Origin: Iodidimonas sp. SYSU 1G8
GTDB taxonomy: Bacteria; Pseudomonadota; Alphaproteobacteria; SMXS01
Length of the DNA stretch: 64,000 bases
Direction: 5' to 3'
Assembly (NCBI RefSeq): GCF_039655775.1
Contig: NZ_JBBYXJ010000002.1
Coordinates: 1,488,001-1,552,000, forward strand
This document shows, piece after piece, positions 42,379 to 51,212 of this stretch. Positions within the stretch are counted from its first letter, which is position 1, and each line of letters starts with the position of its first letter. Made by a program: the position numbers and the translations under genes. The notes under the pieces were generated by a model. That model was not told the origin of the DNA. It was given only the letters and a program-made list of their open reading frames with translations, and ran no database searches.

Positions 42379-43761
42379 ATGAATATTCAGGTTAAAAATC
42401 AGCTACCGGTATGTCCGGACGCGCCCTCCTTCCAGGAGATCATGCGCAGCGACGGCGGGCCGGTGAATGAAGTCCTCACCCGCAAATCAAACCCGCCCCA
42501 GAGCCGCGAGGATATTCCGTTTCATCAGTACACGTCCCAGGAGTTCTTCAACCTGGAGATGGAGAAGATGTGGCGCAAGGTCTGGCAGTATGTCTGCCGT
42601 GCCGATCAGGTCGAGGAGTCGGGAGACTATCTGGTCTACGATATCGGTCGCCATTCCATCGTCGTGGTCCGCACCGATGAGGGGCTGAAGGCCTATCATA
42701 ATTCCTGCCTCCATCGCGGGACCAAGCTGAAGCCCTCGGGCAGCACGGGTTGGTCGGCGCAGCTGCAGTGTCCGTACCATGGCTGGACCTGGAACCTGGA
42801 CGGCACGCTGAACGAGGTACCATGCTCGTGGGATTTTCCCCATCTGGACTACGAGGCCAATCGCCTGCCCGAGGTGCGCGTCGATGTCTGGAACGGCCTC
42901 GTGTTCATCAATATGGACAGGGACGCCCAGCCGCTCGAGGCCTATCTCGGGGTACTGCCGGAGCATTTCAGCAACTGGCCTTGGACGGACTGGTACCTGT
43001 ACATGCATCTGGAGAAGGAGCTGGCCTGTAACTGGAAGACGGCGCAGGAAGCCTTCATGGAAGCCTATCATACGCCGCTGGTGCATCCGGAGCTGACGCA
43101 GGTCGTCGGTGACTGGAACATGCAACACGACGTGTTCGACGACCACGTGTCGCGCGACCTGTGCGCGCTGGCCGTACCGAGCCCGGCGGCGAAGCAGAAG
43201 ATCAGCGAACAGGCCCGTATTGACCGGGTGCTGCTGGGCGGCCGCTCCACCGACGGGAAGACCGTGCAGCTGGCGGAGGGGCAGTCGGCGCGAAATGCCA
43301 TGGCGGTCCAGGTTCGCAAGGGCCTCGAAACCCAGTACGGCATGGAGACATCGACGTTCACCGATGCCGAGCTGGTTGATTCCATCAAGTACAATCTGTT
43401 CCCTAACATCTTCCTCTACACGGGGCTCAGCATGCGCTCGATCCACCGGGTCAAGCCGATCGGCAACGATCCGAACCGCTGCACGTTCGAAGTGCTGATG
43501 ATGCGGCCGGTGCCAAAAGGCCAGCCACGCCCCGATCCGGCGCAGGTGGTACGGATTCCCGAAGAGATGTCCTACACGGACGTCCCGGAACTGGCGGCGT
43601 TTCCGCTGTCGGCGATCACCTTCGATCAGGATACCGGCAACCTCCGTGCCCAGCACGAAGGCATGCTCGCGAGCGAAAAGGGTGCCGAGACGCTTTCGGT
43701 GTATCAGGAATCGCGCATCCGGTGGCTGCACGAGACGCTGGACAAGTATCTCAGCAAATAA
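42379..43761 (+). CDS. Rieske non-haem iron oxygenase, alpha subunit (2)
   Basis: 460 aa. Rieske site C110-x-H112-x18-C131-x2-H134 (CLHRGTKL and CPYHGWTW). The mononuclear iron ligands are H231 and H236 in EAFMEAYHTPLVH. The residue three before H231, normally the bridging Asp, is Glu228. That substitution is known from CntA-type carnitine oxygenases and a wider subgroup. The protein is larger than the first Rieske oxygenase and not its close paralogue. No beta subunit or reductase is adjacent. ATG 42379 has GGGGAGA about 9 nt upstream. A strong terminator follows. Confidence 0.93.
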   Translation: MNIQVKNQLPVCPDAPSFQEIMRSDGGPVNEVLTRKSNPPQSREDIPFHQYTSQEFFNLEMEKMWRKVWQYVCRADQVEESGDYLVYDIGRHSIVVVRTDEGLKAYHNSCLHRGTKLKPSGSTGWSAQLQCPYHGWTWNLDGTLNEVPCSWDFPHLDYEANRLPEVRVDVWNGLVFINMDRDAQPLEAYLGVLPEHFSNWPWTDWYLYMHLEKELACNWKTAQEAFMEAYHTPLVHPELTQVVGDWNMQHDVFDDHVSRDLCALAVPSPAAKQKISEQARIDRVLLGGRSTDGKTVQLAEGQSARNAMAVQVRKGLETQYGMETSTFTDAELVDSIKYNLFPNIFLYTGLSMRSIHRVKPIGNDPNRCTFEVLMMRPVPKGQPRPDPAQVVRIPEEMSYTDVPELAAFPLSAITFDQDTGNLRAQHEGMLASEKGAETLSVYQESRIRWLHETLDKYLSK

Positions 43762-43782
43762 CCGGTCCTCGGCCCAATGACG

Positions 43783-43810
43783 AACGGGCGGCTTCGGCCG
43801 CCCGTTTTTC
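43783..43810. terminator. Terminator between Rieske gene 2 and the TetR gene
   Basis: AACGGGCGGC, TTCG loop, GCCGCCCGTT, then TTT: a 10-bp perfect stem with UUCG and a U-tract on the plus strand. It also caps the convergent TetR gene. Confidence 0.92.
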
Positions 43811-43815
43811 GTTGT

Positions 43816-44454
43816 CTAACGCTGATAGTAGGCCAGGAAAACGGCGACCGCCTGCTGGGCCTCGCGCAGATCCGGTTCCTCGGAACATTGCGTGGGGCCG
43901 CGATAGATCGCGCGGACATGCAGGTCGTGCAGGATCAGGCTGATGAACTGGCGCGCCGCCAGTTCCGGGTCCGTAACTTTCAGCACGCCCTGATCGTTCC
44001 AGTCACGGAACAGGCTGGCATACCGATCGATGAAAATCAGATGAACGCTCTGGAAGAACCGCTCGCCAAATTCGGGGGATCGCAGGCTTTCGCCGATCAC
44101 GAACCGCATGAAACGGATCATCTCCGGATTGGTCAGATAGCGCTGCGTGCCCAGAGCGATCTCCAGCAGCACCTCGTCAGGATGGCCGCCACGGCTGAGG
44201 AGCCCTTCGAACTCCTGCATGTCGCGCTCGAACTGGCTGGTCATCACGGCCTGAAGCAGGCCGCGCTTGTTGCCGAAGACGTCGTAAAGGGTGCTGAGCG
44301 AACCACCGGAGCGGGCGACGACATCCGAAAGGCTGACAGCGTCGTATCCCTGTTCGAGGAACATGTCGCGGGCCGCCGCGAGCATGGCTTGCCCACGGCG
44401 TCTGCGCCGGTCGTCTCCGTCTATCTGGGGCAAGGAGCCCCCGGTTTTCGTCAT
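43816..44454 (-). CDS. TetR-family repressor of the RND pump
   Basis: 212 aa. DNA-binding domain at residues about 20-65: AMLAAARDMFLEQGYDAVSLSDVVARSGGSLSTLYDVFGNKRGLL. The C-terminal ligand domain has the AcrR-like length. It lies divergent from the RND adaptor gene, and an 18-nt palindrome in the shared space is its probable operator, so it likely represses both itself and the pump. Confidence 0.92.
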   Translation of the reverse strand: MTKTGGSLPQIDGDDRRRRRGQAMLAAARDMFLEQGYDAVSLSDVVARSGGSLSTLYDVFGNKRGLLQAVMTSQFERDMQEFEGLLSRGGHPDEVLLEIALGTQRYLTNPEMIRFMRFVIGESLRSPEFGERFFQSVHLIFIDRYASLFRDWNDQGVLKVTDPELAARQFISLILHDLHVRAIYRGPTQCSEEPDLREAQQAVAVFLAYYQR

Positions 44455-44498
44455 GGCTGTTCCTCGTCTGAATCAATCATAGGACGGATTGACAAGAA

Positions 44499-44516
44499 GT
44501 GTAATCACTATTACAC
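44499..44516. promoter_or_regulatory. TetR operator candidate in the RND control region
   Basis: GTGTAAT-CACT-ATTACAC: 7-nt perfect arms with a 4-nt centre, the classic shape of a TetR-family operator. It lies 45 nt from the TetR start and 140 nt from the adaptor start. Confidence 0.7.
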
Positions 44517-44655
44517 ATATTGCAGTTGCGAAATCAGATTGGGTCCATTAACCCGCCCACGTCGTAAACCTCGAAATCGCCGCCGGTATCCGGTTCTCAC
44601 CCGCCATGGATTGGGTGTGGGCCGCTTTCGGCATTGACCGACCCAGGAGAACCCA

Positions 44656-45816
44656 GTGATCAAACAGGCATTCAAGAGCCGGGTCACACCATTCGCATTC
44701 CTGATCGCTGGCCTGGTTGCCGGCTGCGGAGAAGACGCGCCGCCCGCGCCGCCGCCGCCGGAGGTTGGCGTCTATGTGGTCCAGCCGACCCAGATTGCCA
44801 ACATCGTCGAGTTGCCGGGCCGTGTTCAGGCGGTGCGGACGGCCGAGGTCCGGGCGAGGGTCGATGGCATCATCGAACGCCGCCTTTATTCCGAAGGCAC
44901 CGATGTGGCGGCCGGAACGCCGTTGTTCCAGATCGACGCGCGTGAAAAGCAGGCCGAGTACGATGCCGCCGTCGGCGCCCTGAGCCGTGCCCAGGCCGCC
45001 GCGAAGAACGCGGCGCAGGTGGTGGAGCGGTACGCGCCGCTGGTCGACAAGGAAGCGATCAGCCGACAGGAATTCGACGCGGCCGTCTCCGCCGCCGCCC
45101 AGGCCGAAGCCGACGTGCTCTCGGCACAGGCCCAGGTCGAGCGCGCGGAGCTGGATCTCGACTACACCATCGTCTCGGCGCCGCTGGCCGGCCGCGCCGG
45201 CCGCGCCCAGGTGACGGAAGGCGCGCTGGTCAAGGCGTCGGAGGCCACTCTGCTGACGACGATCGAGCAACTTGACCCGGTCTACGTGAACTTTTCGCAG
45301 TCGGCGACCGATCTCCTCAAGCTGCGGCGCGACATCGCGGAAGGACGCGTCAAGTCGCTGCCGCTGAACCGCATCAAGGTAACCCTGGTGCTCGAGGACG
45401 GCAGCGTCTATGAGCGGCCGGGTCATCTCAACTTCCTCGATATGTCGGTGGATTCCTCGACGGGGACCGTTTCCCTGCGCTCGGAATTCCAGAACCCGAA
45501 CCGTTTGCTGCTGCCGGGGACGTTCGTGCGGGCGCGGGTCGAGGGCGGTATCATCGAAAACGGCATCGCCGTGCCGCCACGGGCGGTGCAGGTCAAACCG
45601 GAAGGCGCGGTCGTCATGGTGGTCGGCGACGACAACATGGTGTCCGCGCGCCCGGTCAAGCTCGGCGACCTCCAGGGCGACAAGTGGGTGATCACCGATG
45701 GGCTGAAGCCGGGCGACCGGGTGGTCGTCGACGGTATCCAGCATATCCGGCCCGGCGCGCCCGTCCGTATCCAGGGCGCCAAGCCCGTCGCGCCCGCCGC
45801 GACCCCCGCCGGCTGA
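44656..45816 (+). CDS. RND efflux periplasmic adaptor (AcrA/MexA type)
   Basis: 386 aa. Lipobox VAGC at residue about 24, so a lipoprotein. The membrane-fusion domains are clear: VELPGRVQAVRTAEVRARVDGIIERRLYSEGTDV, a coiled hairpin, and DYTIVSAPLAGRAGRAQVTEGALV. GTG 44656 has AGGAGA about 7 nt upstream. First gene of a complete RND operon (adaptor, pump, channel). Confidence 0.94.
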   Translation: MIKQAFKSRVTPFAFLIAGLVAGCGEDAPPAPPPPEVGVYVVQPTQIANIVELPGRVQAVRTAEVRARVDGIIERRLYSEGTDVAAGTPLFQIDAREKQAEYDAAVGALSRAQAAAKNAAQVVERYAPLVDKEAISRQEFDAAVSAAAQAEADVLSAQAQVERAELDLDYTIVSAPLAGRAGRAQVTEGALVKASEATLLTTIEQLDPVYVNFSQSATDLLKLRRDIAEGRVKSLPLNRIKVTLVLEDGSVYERPGHLNFLDMSVDSSTGTVSLRSEFQNPNRLLLPGTFVRARVEGGIIENGIAVPPRAVQVKPEGAVVMVVGDDNMVSARPVKLGDLQGDKWVITDGLKPGDRVVVDGIQHIRPGAPVRIQGAKPVAPAATPAG

Positions 45817-45852
45817 CGCTCGCGTCCCGCACCCAGAAACGCAGAGAACCAG

Positions 45853-48800
45853 ATGCCCCGCTTTTTCATCGACCGGCCGATCTTCGCCTGGGTGATCGCC
45901 TTCAGCATCCTGCTGGGCGGGTTGCTGGCGCTGCGCTCGCTGCCCATCGAGCAGTATCCGTCCATCGCGCCCCCTTCGCTGACCATCTCGACCAGCTACC
46001 CGGGCGCCGATGCGTCGACGCTGGAGAAGAACGTCACGTCCGTCATCGAGCAGGAGCTCAACGGCGTCGAGGGCTTTCTCTACATGTCGTCGACGAGCCA
46101 GTCGGACGGATCGGCGTCGATCTCGGTCACCTTCCGCTCGGGAACTGACATCGACGTGGCGCAGATGGAGGTTCAGAACCGCCTGAGCCGGGTCGAGCCT
46201 CGTCTGCCGGAGGAGGTTCGCCAGCAAGGCGTGCAGGTCAACCAGGAAGACCAGGGCTTCCTGATGGTGCTGGCGCTGACATCCCCCAGCAATGAGCAGA
46301 CCGAGCTGGAGATGGGCAATTATGCGTCCAACCGGCTTGTCGACGAGCTCAAGCGGGTGCCAGGCGTCGGCGACATCCAGCTGTTCGGCTCGCCCTATTC
46401 CATGCGTATCTGGCTCGATCCGGAGAAGCTGGCCGGCTACAACATGTCGCCCGCCGAGGCGCTTGCCGCCGTGCGCGAGCAGAACAGCCAGACGGCGGGC
46501 GGCCAGATCGGCGATCAGCCGACGGTGCCGGGTACCGAGATGAACGCGGTGGTGGTGACCCAGAACCGGTTCACCAATCCGGAGCAGTTCGCCCAGATCA
46601 TCCTGCGCGCCAATCCCGACGGCTCGACAATCCGCCTCGGCGATATCGCGCGCATCGAACTGGGCGCGCAGAACTATGTCTCCAAGGCGACGCTGAACGG
46701 CAAGCCCATGGCCGGCATGGCGGTGCAGCTGCAGACCGGGTCCAACGCGCTCGCGACCGCCAAGGCGGTCAAGCAGCGGATGGAGGAGCTGTCCCGCGAC
46801 TTCCCCGGCGACATGGTCTGGAGCGTGCCCTACGACACGTCGCCGTTCATCCAGATTTCCGTCGAGGAAGTGGCGATCACCCTGGTCGAGGCCGTGGTCC
46901 TGGTCTTCCTGGTGATGTACCTGTTCCTCCAGAACATCCGTGCGACGATCATCCCGACGGTCGTGGTTCCCGTGGCGCTGGCGGGCGCGTGCCTCGGGCT
47001 GTCGCTGTTCGGGTTCTCGATCAACGTGCTGACCCTGTTCGGCATGGTGCTGGCCATCGGCATCCTGGTCGATGACGCCATCGTCGTGATCGAGAACGTC
47101 GAGCGGCTCATGCGCGAGGAGAAGCTGTCACCGCGCGATGCCACGATCAAGGCCATGGAGCAAATCACCGGCGCGTTGATCGGCATCACGCTGGTGCTCG
47201 TGGCGGTGTTCATTCCCATGGCGTTCTTTCCGGGCTCGACCGGCGGGATCTATCGTCAGTTCTCGGTGACCCTGGCCATTTCCATGGCGTTCTCGGCGCT
47301 GATGGCGCTGACGCTGACGCCCGCCTTGTGCGCGACACTGCTGAAACCTCATAAGGAAGGTGACCGTCGTTCCGGTTGGCTCGGGCCATTCTTTCACCGC
47401 TTCAACACGGTTTTTGGCAAGGCAACCGACCGGTATGAAGGTGTCGTCAGCCGGATGATCTCGCGGCCCGTGCGGTGGCTCGCGGTGTTCGTGGTGCTCG
47501 TCGGGATCGTCGGCCTGATGTTCGTGAACCTGCCGTCGAGCTTCCTGCCGGACGAGGACCAGGGCTTCGTGGTCGGTATCGTGCAGGCGCCGCCGGGTGC
47601 CACCTTCGAACGTCTGGAAGGCGCGGTGGAGCAGGCGCAGCAATTTCTTCAGGCGCAGCCTGAGGTCGAGAGCGTCGTCGTGATCCGCGGCTTCAGCTTC
47701 TTCGGTAATGGCCAGAACGCGGCGATGATGTTCATCAGTTTCCATCCTTGGGACGACCGAACGAAAGCAGAGAGCAAGGCGAATGCGCTGGTCATGCGCT
47801 TCATGGGCGGCCTGATGCAGGTGAAGGGGGCGCAGGTGTTCGTGCTCAACCCGCCGCCGATCCCGTCACTCGGCAATGCGAGCGGCTTCAGCTTCCGGCT
47901 CCAGGACCGAGGCGGGCAGGACTATGAAGCGCTGCTGGCGGCGCGGAACCAGTTGCTGGGGCTGGCATCCCAGAGCGAGGTGCTGACGGGTGTTCGCCCG
48001 GAAGGCATGGAGGATGCGCCACAGCTGAAGGTCCAGGTCGACCGGGTCAAGGCCCGGGCGCTCGGGCTGCAGATCGCCGATATCAACAACACGCTGTCGA
48101 TCGCGTTCGGCTCGTCCTATGCCAATGATTTCAACTACCAGGGACGCGTGCTGCGGGTTCTGTTGCAGGCGGAAGCCTCTGCGCGCATGACGCCGCAGGA
48201 CATTCTGAATCTGCGCGTCAGGAACGATCAGGGACAGATGGTGCCGTTCTCGGCCTTCACCACCGCGGAATGGACGGCCGGTCCCCCGCAGCTGAAACGC
48301 TACAATGGCTATCCAGCCATGAGCATTTCCGGCGATGCGGCGCCCGGCCGGTCCACCGGCGAGGCGATGGCCGAGATGGCGAGCCTCATGAGCCAGCTTC
48401 CCGATGGCTTTGGCTACGAATGGACCGGCATTTCCTATGAGGAGCAGCAGTCGCAGGGGCAGGTCCTTTCACTGATGCTGCTGTCGCTGTTGGTGGTCTT
48501 CATGGTTCTGGCGGCGCTTTACGAGAGCTGGACCATTCCGGTGGCCGTCCTTCTGATCGTGCCTCTCGGCGTGCTGGGCGCCCTGATCCTGACCTGGGCG
48601 CGCGGCCTTTCGCTGGATGTGTACTTTAATGTCGGCATGATCACGATCATCGGCCTTGCCGCCAAGAATGCGATCCTGATCGTCGAATTCGCCAAGGATC
48701 TGGAGGCGGAAGGCAAGGGGACCGTGGAGGCGACCCTCGAGGCGGTCCGTCTGCGGTTGCGACCGATCATCATGACGTCGCTGGCCTTCATCCTCGGCGT

Positions 48801-48981
48801 GATGCCGCTGGCGCTGTCCTCGGGCGCCGGTTCGGCGAGCCGGGTCGCCGTCGGCACCGGCGTCGTCGGCGGCATGGTCGCGGCCACCGTGTTCGGCATT
48901 TTCTTCGTGCCCGTATTCTATCTGTCCGTACGGCGCTGGCTGAGCCGGCGCAAGGACCGGGAGGAAATCCGTCATGTCTGA
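45853..48981 (+). CDS. RND efflux permease (AcrB/MexB, HAE1 family)
   Basis: 1,042 aa, 12 helices. Starts MPRFFIDRPIFAWVIAFSIL. The proton-relay aspartates are in GILVDDAIVVIENVERLM. The trailing half keeps GLAAKNAILIVEFAKD. It is a proton-driven trimeric exporter for hydrophobic and amphipathic compounds. The start lies 36 nt after the adaptor stop; the channel gene overlaps its 3' end by 8 nt. Confidence 0.96.
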   Translation: MPRFFIDRPIFAWVIAFSILLGGLLALRSLPIEQYPSIAPPSLTISTSYPGADASTLEKNVTSVIEQELNGVEGFLYMSSTSQSDGSASISVTFRSGTDIDVAQMEVQNRLSRVEPRLPEEVRQQGVQVNQEDQGFLMVLALTSPSNEQTELEMGNYASNRLVDELKRVPGVGDIQLFGSPYSMRIWLDPEKLAGYNMSPAEALAAVREQNSQTAGGQIGDQPTVPGTEMNAVVVTQNRFTNPEQFAQIILRANPDGSTIRLGDIARIELGAQNYVSKATLNGKPMAGMAVQLQTGSNALATAKAVKQRMEELSRDFPGDMVWSVPYDTSPFIQISVEEVAITLVEAVVLVFLVMYLFLQNIRATIIPTVVVPVALAGACLGLSLFGFSINVLTLFGMVLAIGILVDDAIVVIENVERLMREEKLSPRDATIKAMEQITGALIGITLVLVAVFIPMAFFPGSTGGIYRQFSVTLAISMAFSALMALTLTPALCATLLKPHKEGDRRSGWLGPFFHRFNTVFGKATDRYEGVVSRMISRPVRWLAVFVVLVGIVGLMFVNLPSSFLPDEDQGFVVGIVQAPPGATFERLEGAVEQAQQFLQAQPEVESVVVIRGFSFFGNGQNAAMMFISFHPWDDRTKAESKANALVMRFMGGLMQVKGAQVFVLNPPPIPSLGNASGFSFRLQDRGGQDYEALLAARNQLLGLASQSEVLTGVRPEGMEDAPQLKVQVDRVKARALGLQIADINNTLSIAFGSSYANDFNYQGRVLRVLLQAEASARMTPQDILNLRVRNDQGQMVPFSAFTTAEWTAGPPQLKRYNGYPAMSISGDAAPGRSTGEAMAEMASLMSQLPDGFGYEWTGISYEEQQSQGQVLSLMLLSLLVVFMVLAALYESWTIPVAVLLIVPLGVLGALILTWARGLSLDVYFNVGMITIIGLAAKNAILIVEFAKDLEAEGKGTVEATLEAVRLRLRPIIMTSLAFILGVMPLALSSGAGSASRVAVGTGVVGGMVAATVFGIFFVPVFYLSVRRWLSRRKDREEIRHV

Positions 48982-50404
48982 TCGCGCTTCGCTGCGTCTT
49001 CCTTCGGCGGCGCTTGCCGGTCTGCTGCTGGCGGGCTGCACCATGGCGCCGCCCTATGAGCAGCCGATCGCGCCGGTGGCCGCCGTCTATCCCGCCGAGG
49101 GACAGCCGGAGAAGGATGTCATCCCGGCGAGTTCACTGGGGTGGCGGGCATTCTTCGGCGATCCTCGCCTCGAGGTCCTGATCGATGCGGCGCTGGCCAA
49201 CAATCGCGACCTGCGTATCTCGGTCGCCAGGATCGAGGAAGCCCGTGGCCAGTACAGGATCCAGCGCGCCGACCTGTTGCCAACGGTCAATGTCCAGGGA
49301 TCCGCGCTGCGGGCGCGGAGCCTGTCATCCACCGGCGGCACCGCCACCGGCGGTCTCGGCAATGCGGGGACCGTCGAGACGTACTCGATCGGCGGCGGCA
49401 TCAGCAGTTTCGAACTGGATTTCTGGGGACGCGTGCGCAGCCTGAGCGACGCGGCGCGCGCCAGCTACCTGGCAACGGTGCAGGCCGAGCGGGCGTTCCG
49501 GATCAGCCTGATCGCGGATGTGGCGAGCACTTATCTGGCGCTGCTCGAGGCCGATGAGCGCATCTCCCGCGCCGAAGCGACCGTCGACAGCCGCAACACG
49601 GGTCTCGACATCGCGCGAATGCGCCGTGAGGCGGGGGTGACGTCGGCGCTTGACTACCGGCAGTCCGAAACACTGCTGACCCAGGCGCAGACCCAACTCG
49701 CGGCATTGCGCCGCACGCGCGCGAGCCTGCGCAATCAGCTGGACGTCCTGATCGGTGGTCCGCTCGAGGCGCCGCTGCCCGACCCGCTGCCGCTCAGCGA
49801 TCAGCGTCTGACCTCGCAACTGGGCGCAGGATTGCCATCGGACCTGCTGCTCAACCGCCCGGATGTCCTGGAAGCGGAACAAGGAATCCGCGCCGCCAGG
49901 GGCAATATCGGCGCGGCGCGGGCGGCATTCTTTCCGCGTATCACCCTGACGGGATCGGGCGGTTACGAGTCCATAGAATTGCAGAACGGGCTTGGTCAGG
50001 ATGGGGTGAGCTGGAGTCTGGGCCCAGCGTCACTGACCTTGCCCATCTTCGATTTTGGCCGCAACCGCGGCAATCTGGACGTGGCCAAGGCGCGCGACAA
50101 CATCGCCGTCGCGACCTACGAGAAAACCGTGCAGAACGCGTTCCGCGAGGTCGCGGACGCGTTGGCGGCACGGCGGTATCTCGCTGACCAGGTGGCCGCG
50201 CAGGAGCGGGCGCTCGTTGCCCAGCGCAACAGCGCCGAACTGGCCCAGATGCGCTACCAGAACGGGGTCGCCAGTTATCTGGAGGTCCTCGACGCCGAGC
50301 GCAATCTATTCGATGCGGAGCAATCGCTGGTCGCCGTCCGGCGGGAGCAACTCGATAATCTGGTCTCGCTCTACGTGGCGCTGGGTGGCGGCGTTACTGA
50401 CTGA
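48974..50404 (+). CDS. NodT/OprM-type outer-membrane efflux lipoprotein (2)
   Basis: 476 aa. Lipobox LAGC near residue 23. OEP repeats: GWRAFFGDPRLEVLIDAALANNRDLRISVARIEEARGQYRIQRADLLPTVNV and RPDVLEAEQGIRAARGNIGAARAAFFPRITLTGSGG. Outer channel of the RND system. It overlaps the pump gene by 8 nt, and its 3' end overlaps the convergent AHSA1 gene by 34 nt. Confidence 0.94.
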   Translation: MSDRASLRLPSAALAGLLLAGCTMAPPYEQPIAPVAAVYPAEGQPEKDVIPASSLGWRAFFGDPRLEVLIDAALANNRDLRISVARIEEARGQYRIQRADLLPTVNVQGSALRARSLSSTGGTATGGLGNAGTVETYSIGGGISSFELDFWGRVRSLSDAARASYLATVQAERAFRISLIADVASTYLALLEADERISRAEATVDSRNTGLDIARMRREAGVTSALDYRQSETLLTQAQTQLAALRRTRASLRNQLDVLIGGPLEAPLPDPLPLSDQRLTSQLGAGLPSDLLLNRPDVLEAEQGIRAARGNIGAARAAFFPRITLTGSGGYESIELQNGLGQDGVSWSLGPASLTLPIFDFGRNRGNLDVAKARDNIAVATYEKTVQNAFREVADALAARRYLADQVAAQERALVAQRNSAELAQMRYQNGVASYLEVLDAERNLFDAEQSLVAVRREQLDNLVSLYVALGGGVTD

Positions 50405-50874
50405 TCCGCGTCAAGGCGGCCCGCCAGCGCGGCGAGGCCCACCTGCCATCGCTCGGCGAGCCGTAGCTGGAACGGCGCCAGAGGAAAGCCGTGGCGGGCG
50501 GCATGGTTGCGCGGAATGGCGTCCCAGCCACTGTGCTCCACGGTAACGCGGGTCTCGCTCCCCAAAGCCTCGAAACGGACGTCGACCCGGGTGGTCTGGT
50601 CGGGCGCGAAATCGGCCTGCCGCCATGTCAGGGACAGACGCGCGCCCGGCTCCCATACCAGAATGCGTCCGATCTCGAAAACGGCGCCGTCTGGGTAGGT
50701 TTCGAGCAGCCGCCCGCCGGCACCGCCCTGGAACGCAAGACGGCCCGGCTCGCGACGCGCGGTGACGAACAATGGGCTCGGGCGCCACCAAAGGCCGATC
50801 TGCTCGGTGAAGACCTCGAACGTTCGCTCCGGGGAGGCGCTCACGCGCAGGGAGACGATGACGCGCGATGTCAT
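50371..50874 (-). CDS. AHSA1/SRPBCC-family protein
   Basis: 167 aa. AHSA1-like fold: SRVIVSLRVSASPERTFEVFTEQIGLWW at the N-terminus, then LVWEPGARLSLTWR and TRVTVEHSGWDAIP. These START-related small-molecule-binding proteins often pair with ArsR regulators. ATG 50874 overlaps the ArsR stop (ATGA). An open frame continues upstream but lies inside the ArsR gene. Ligand unknown. Confidence 0.88.
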   Translation of the reverse strand: MTSRVIVSLRVSASPERTFEVFTEQIGLWWRPSPLFVTARREPGRLAFQGGAGGRLLETYPDGAVFEIGRILVWEPGARLSLTWRQADFAPDQTTRVDVRFEALGSETRVTVEHSGWDAIPRNHAARHGFPLAPFQLRLAERWQVGLAALAGRLDADQSVTPPPSAT

Positions 50875-51212
50875 TGTCCATTCTCTACATGGCGTTTGAA
50901 GGCGGTGAGCTGGTCGCTCCACAGCCGTTCGGTTTCCTCGAGCCATGCGCGCACCTGCGCCATTGGTTCCTGCCGCAAGGCATAGATGCGGACGCGGGCA
51001 TCGAACTCGGGGTGGGACTCCGCAACGAGTCCGGCTTCCCTCAAGGTCCGAAGATGCCGGCTCATGGCCGGAGGACTGAGGCCGGTCGCATCGGCGAGGT
51101 CACCGGCCCGCAGGGGTCCATACCGAAGCAGGTCGATCACCCGCCGCCTATGCGGGTCGGCGAGGGCGGCGAGCGTGTCGTCGAGAGCTGTGCGGGGCAG
51201 CGCGTGCGTCAC
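50871..51212 (-). CDS. ArsR-family regulator
   Basis: 113 aa. Winged helix: LDDTLAALADPHRRRVIDLLRYGPLRAGDLADATGLSPPAMSRHLRTLREAGLVAESHPEFDARVRIYALR. There are no metal-binding Cys in the recognition helix, so it is of the non-metal, AHSA1-linked group. GTG 51212 overlaps the VOC gene's TGA. It is the middle gene of a tightly packed VOC - ArsR - AHSA1 operon. Confidence 0.9.
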   Translation of the reverse strand: MTHALPRTALDDTLAALADPHRRRVIDLLRYGPLRAGDLADATGLSPPAMSRHLRTLREAGLVAESHPEFDARVRIYALRQEPMAQVRAWLEETERLWSDQLTAFKRHVENGQ

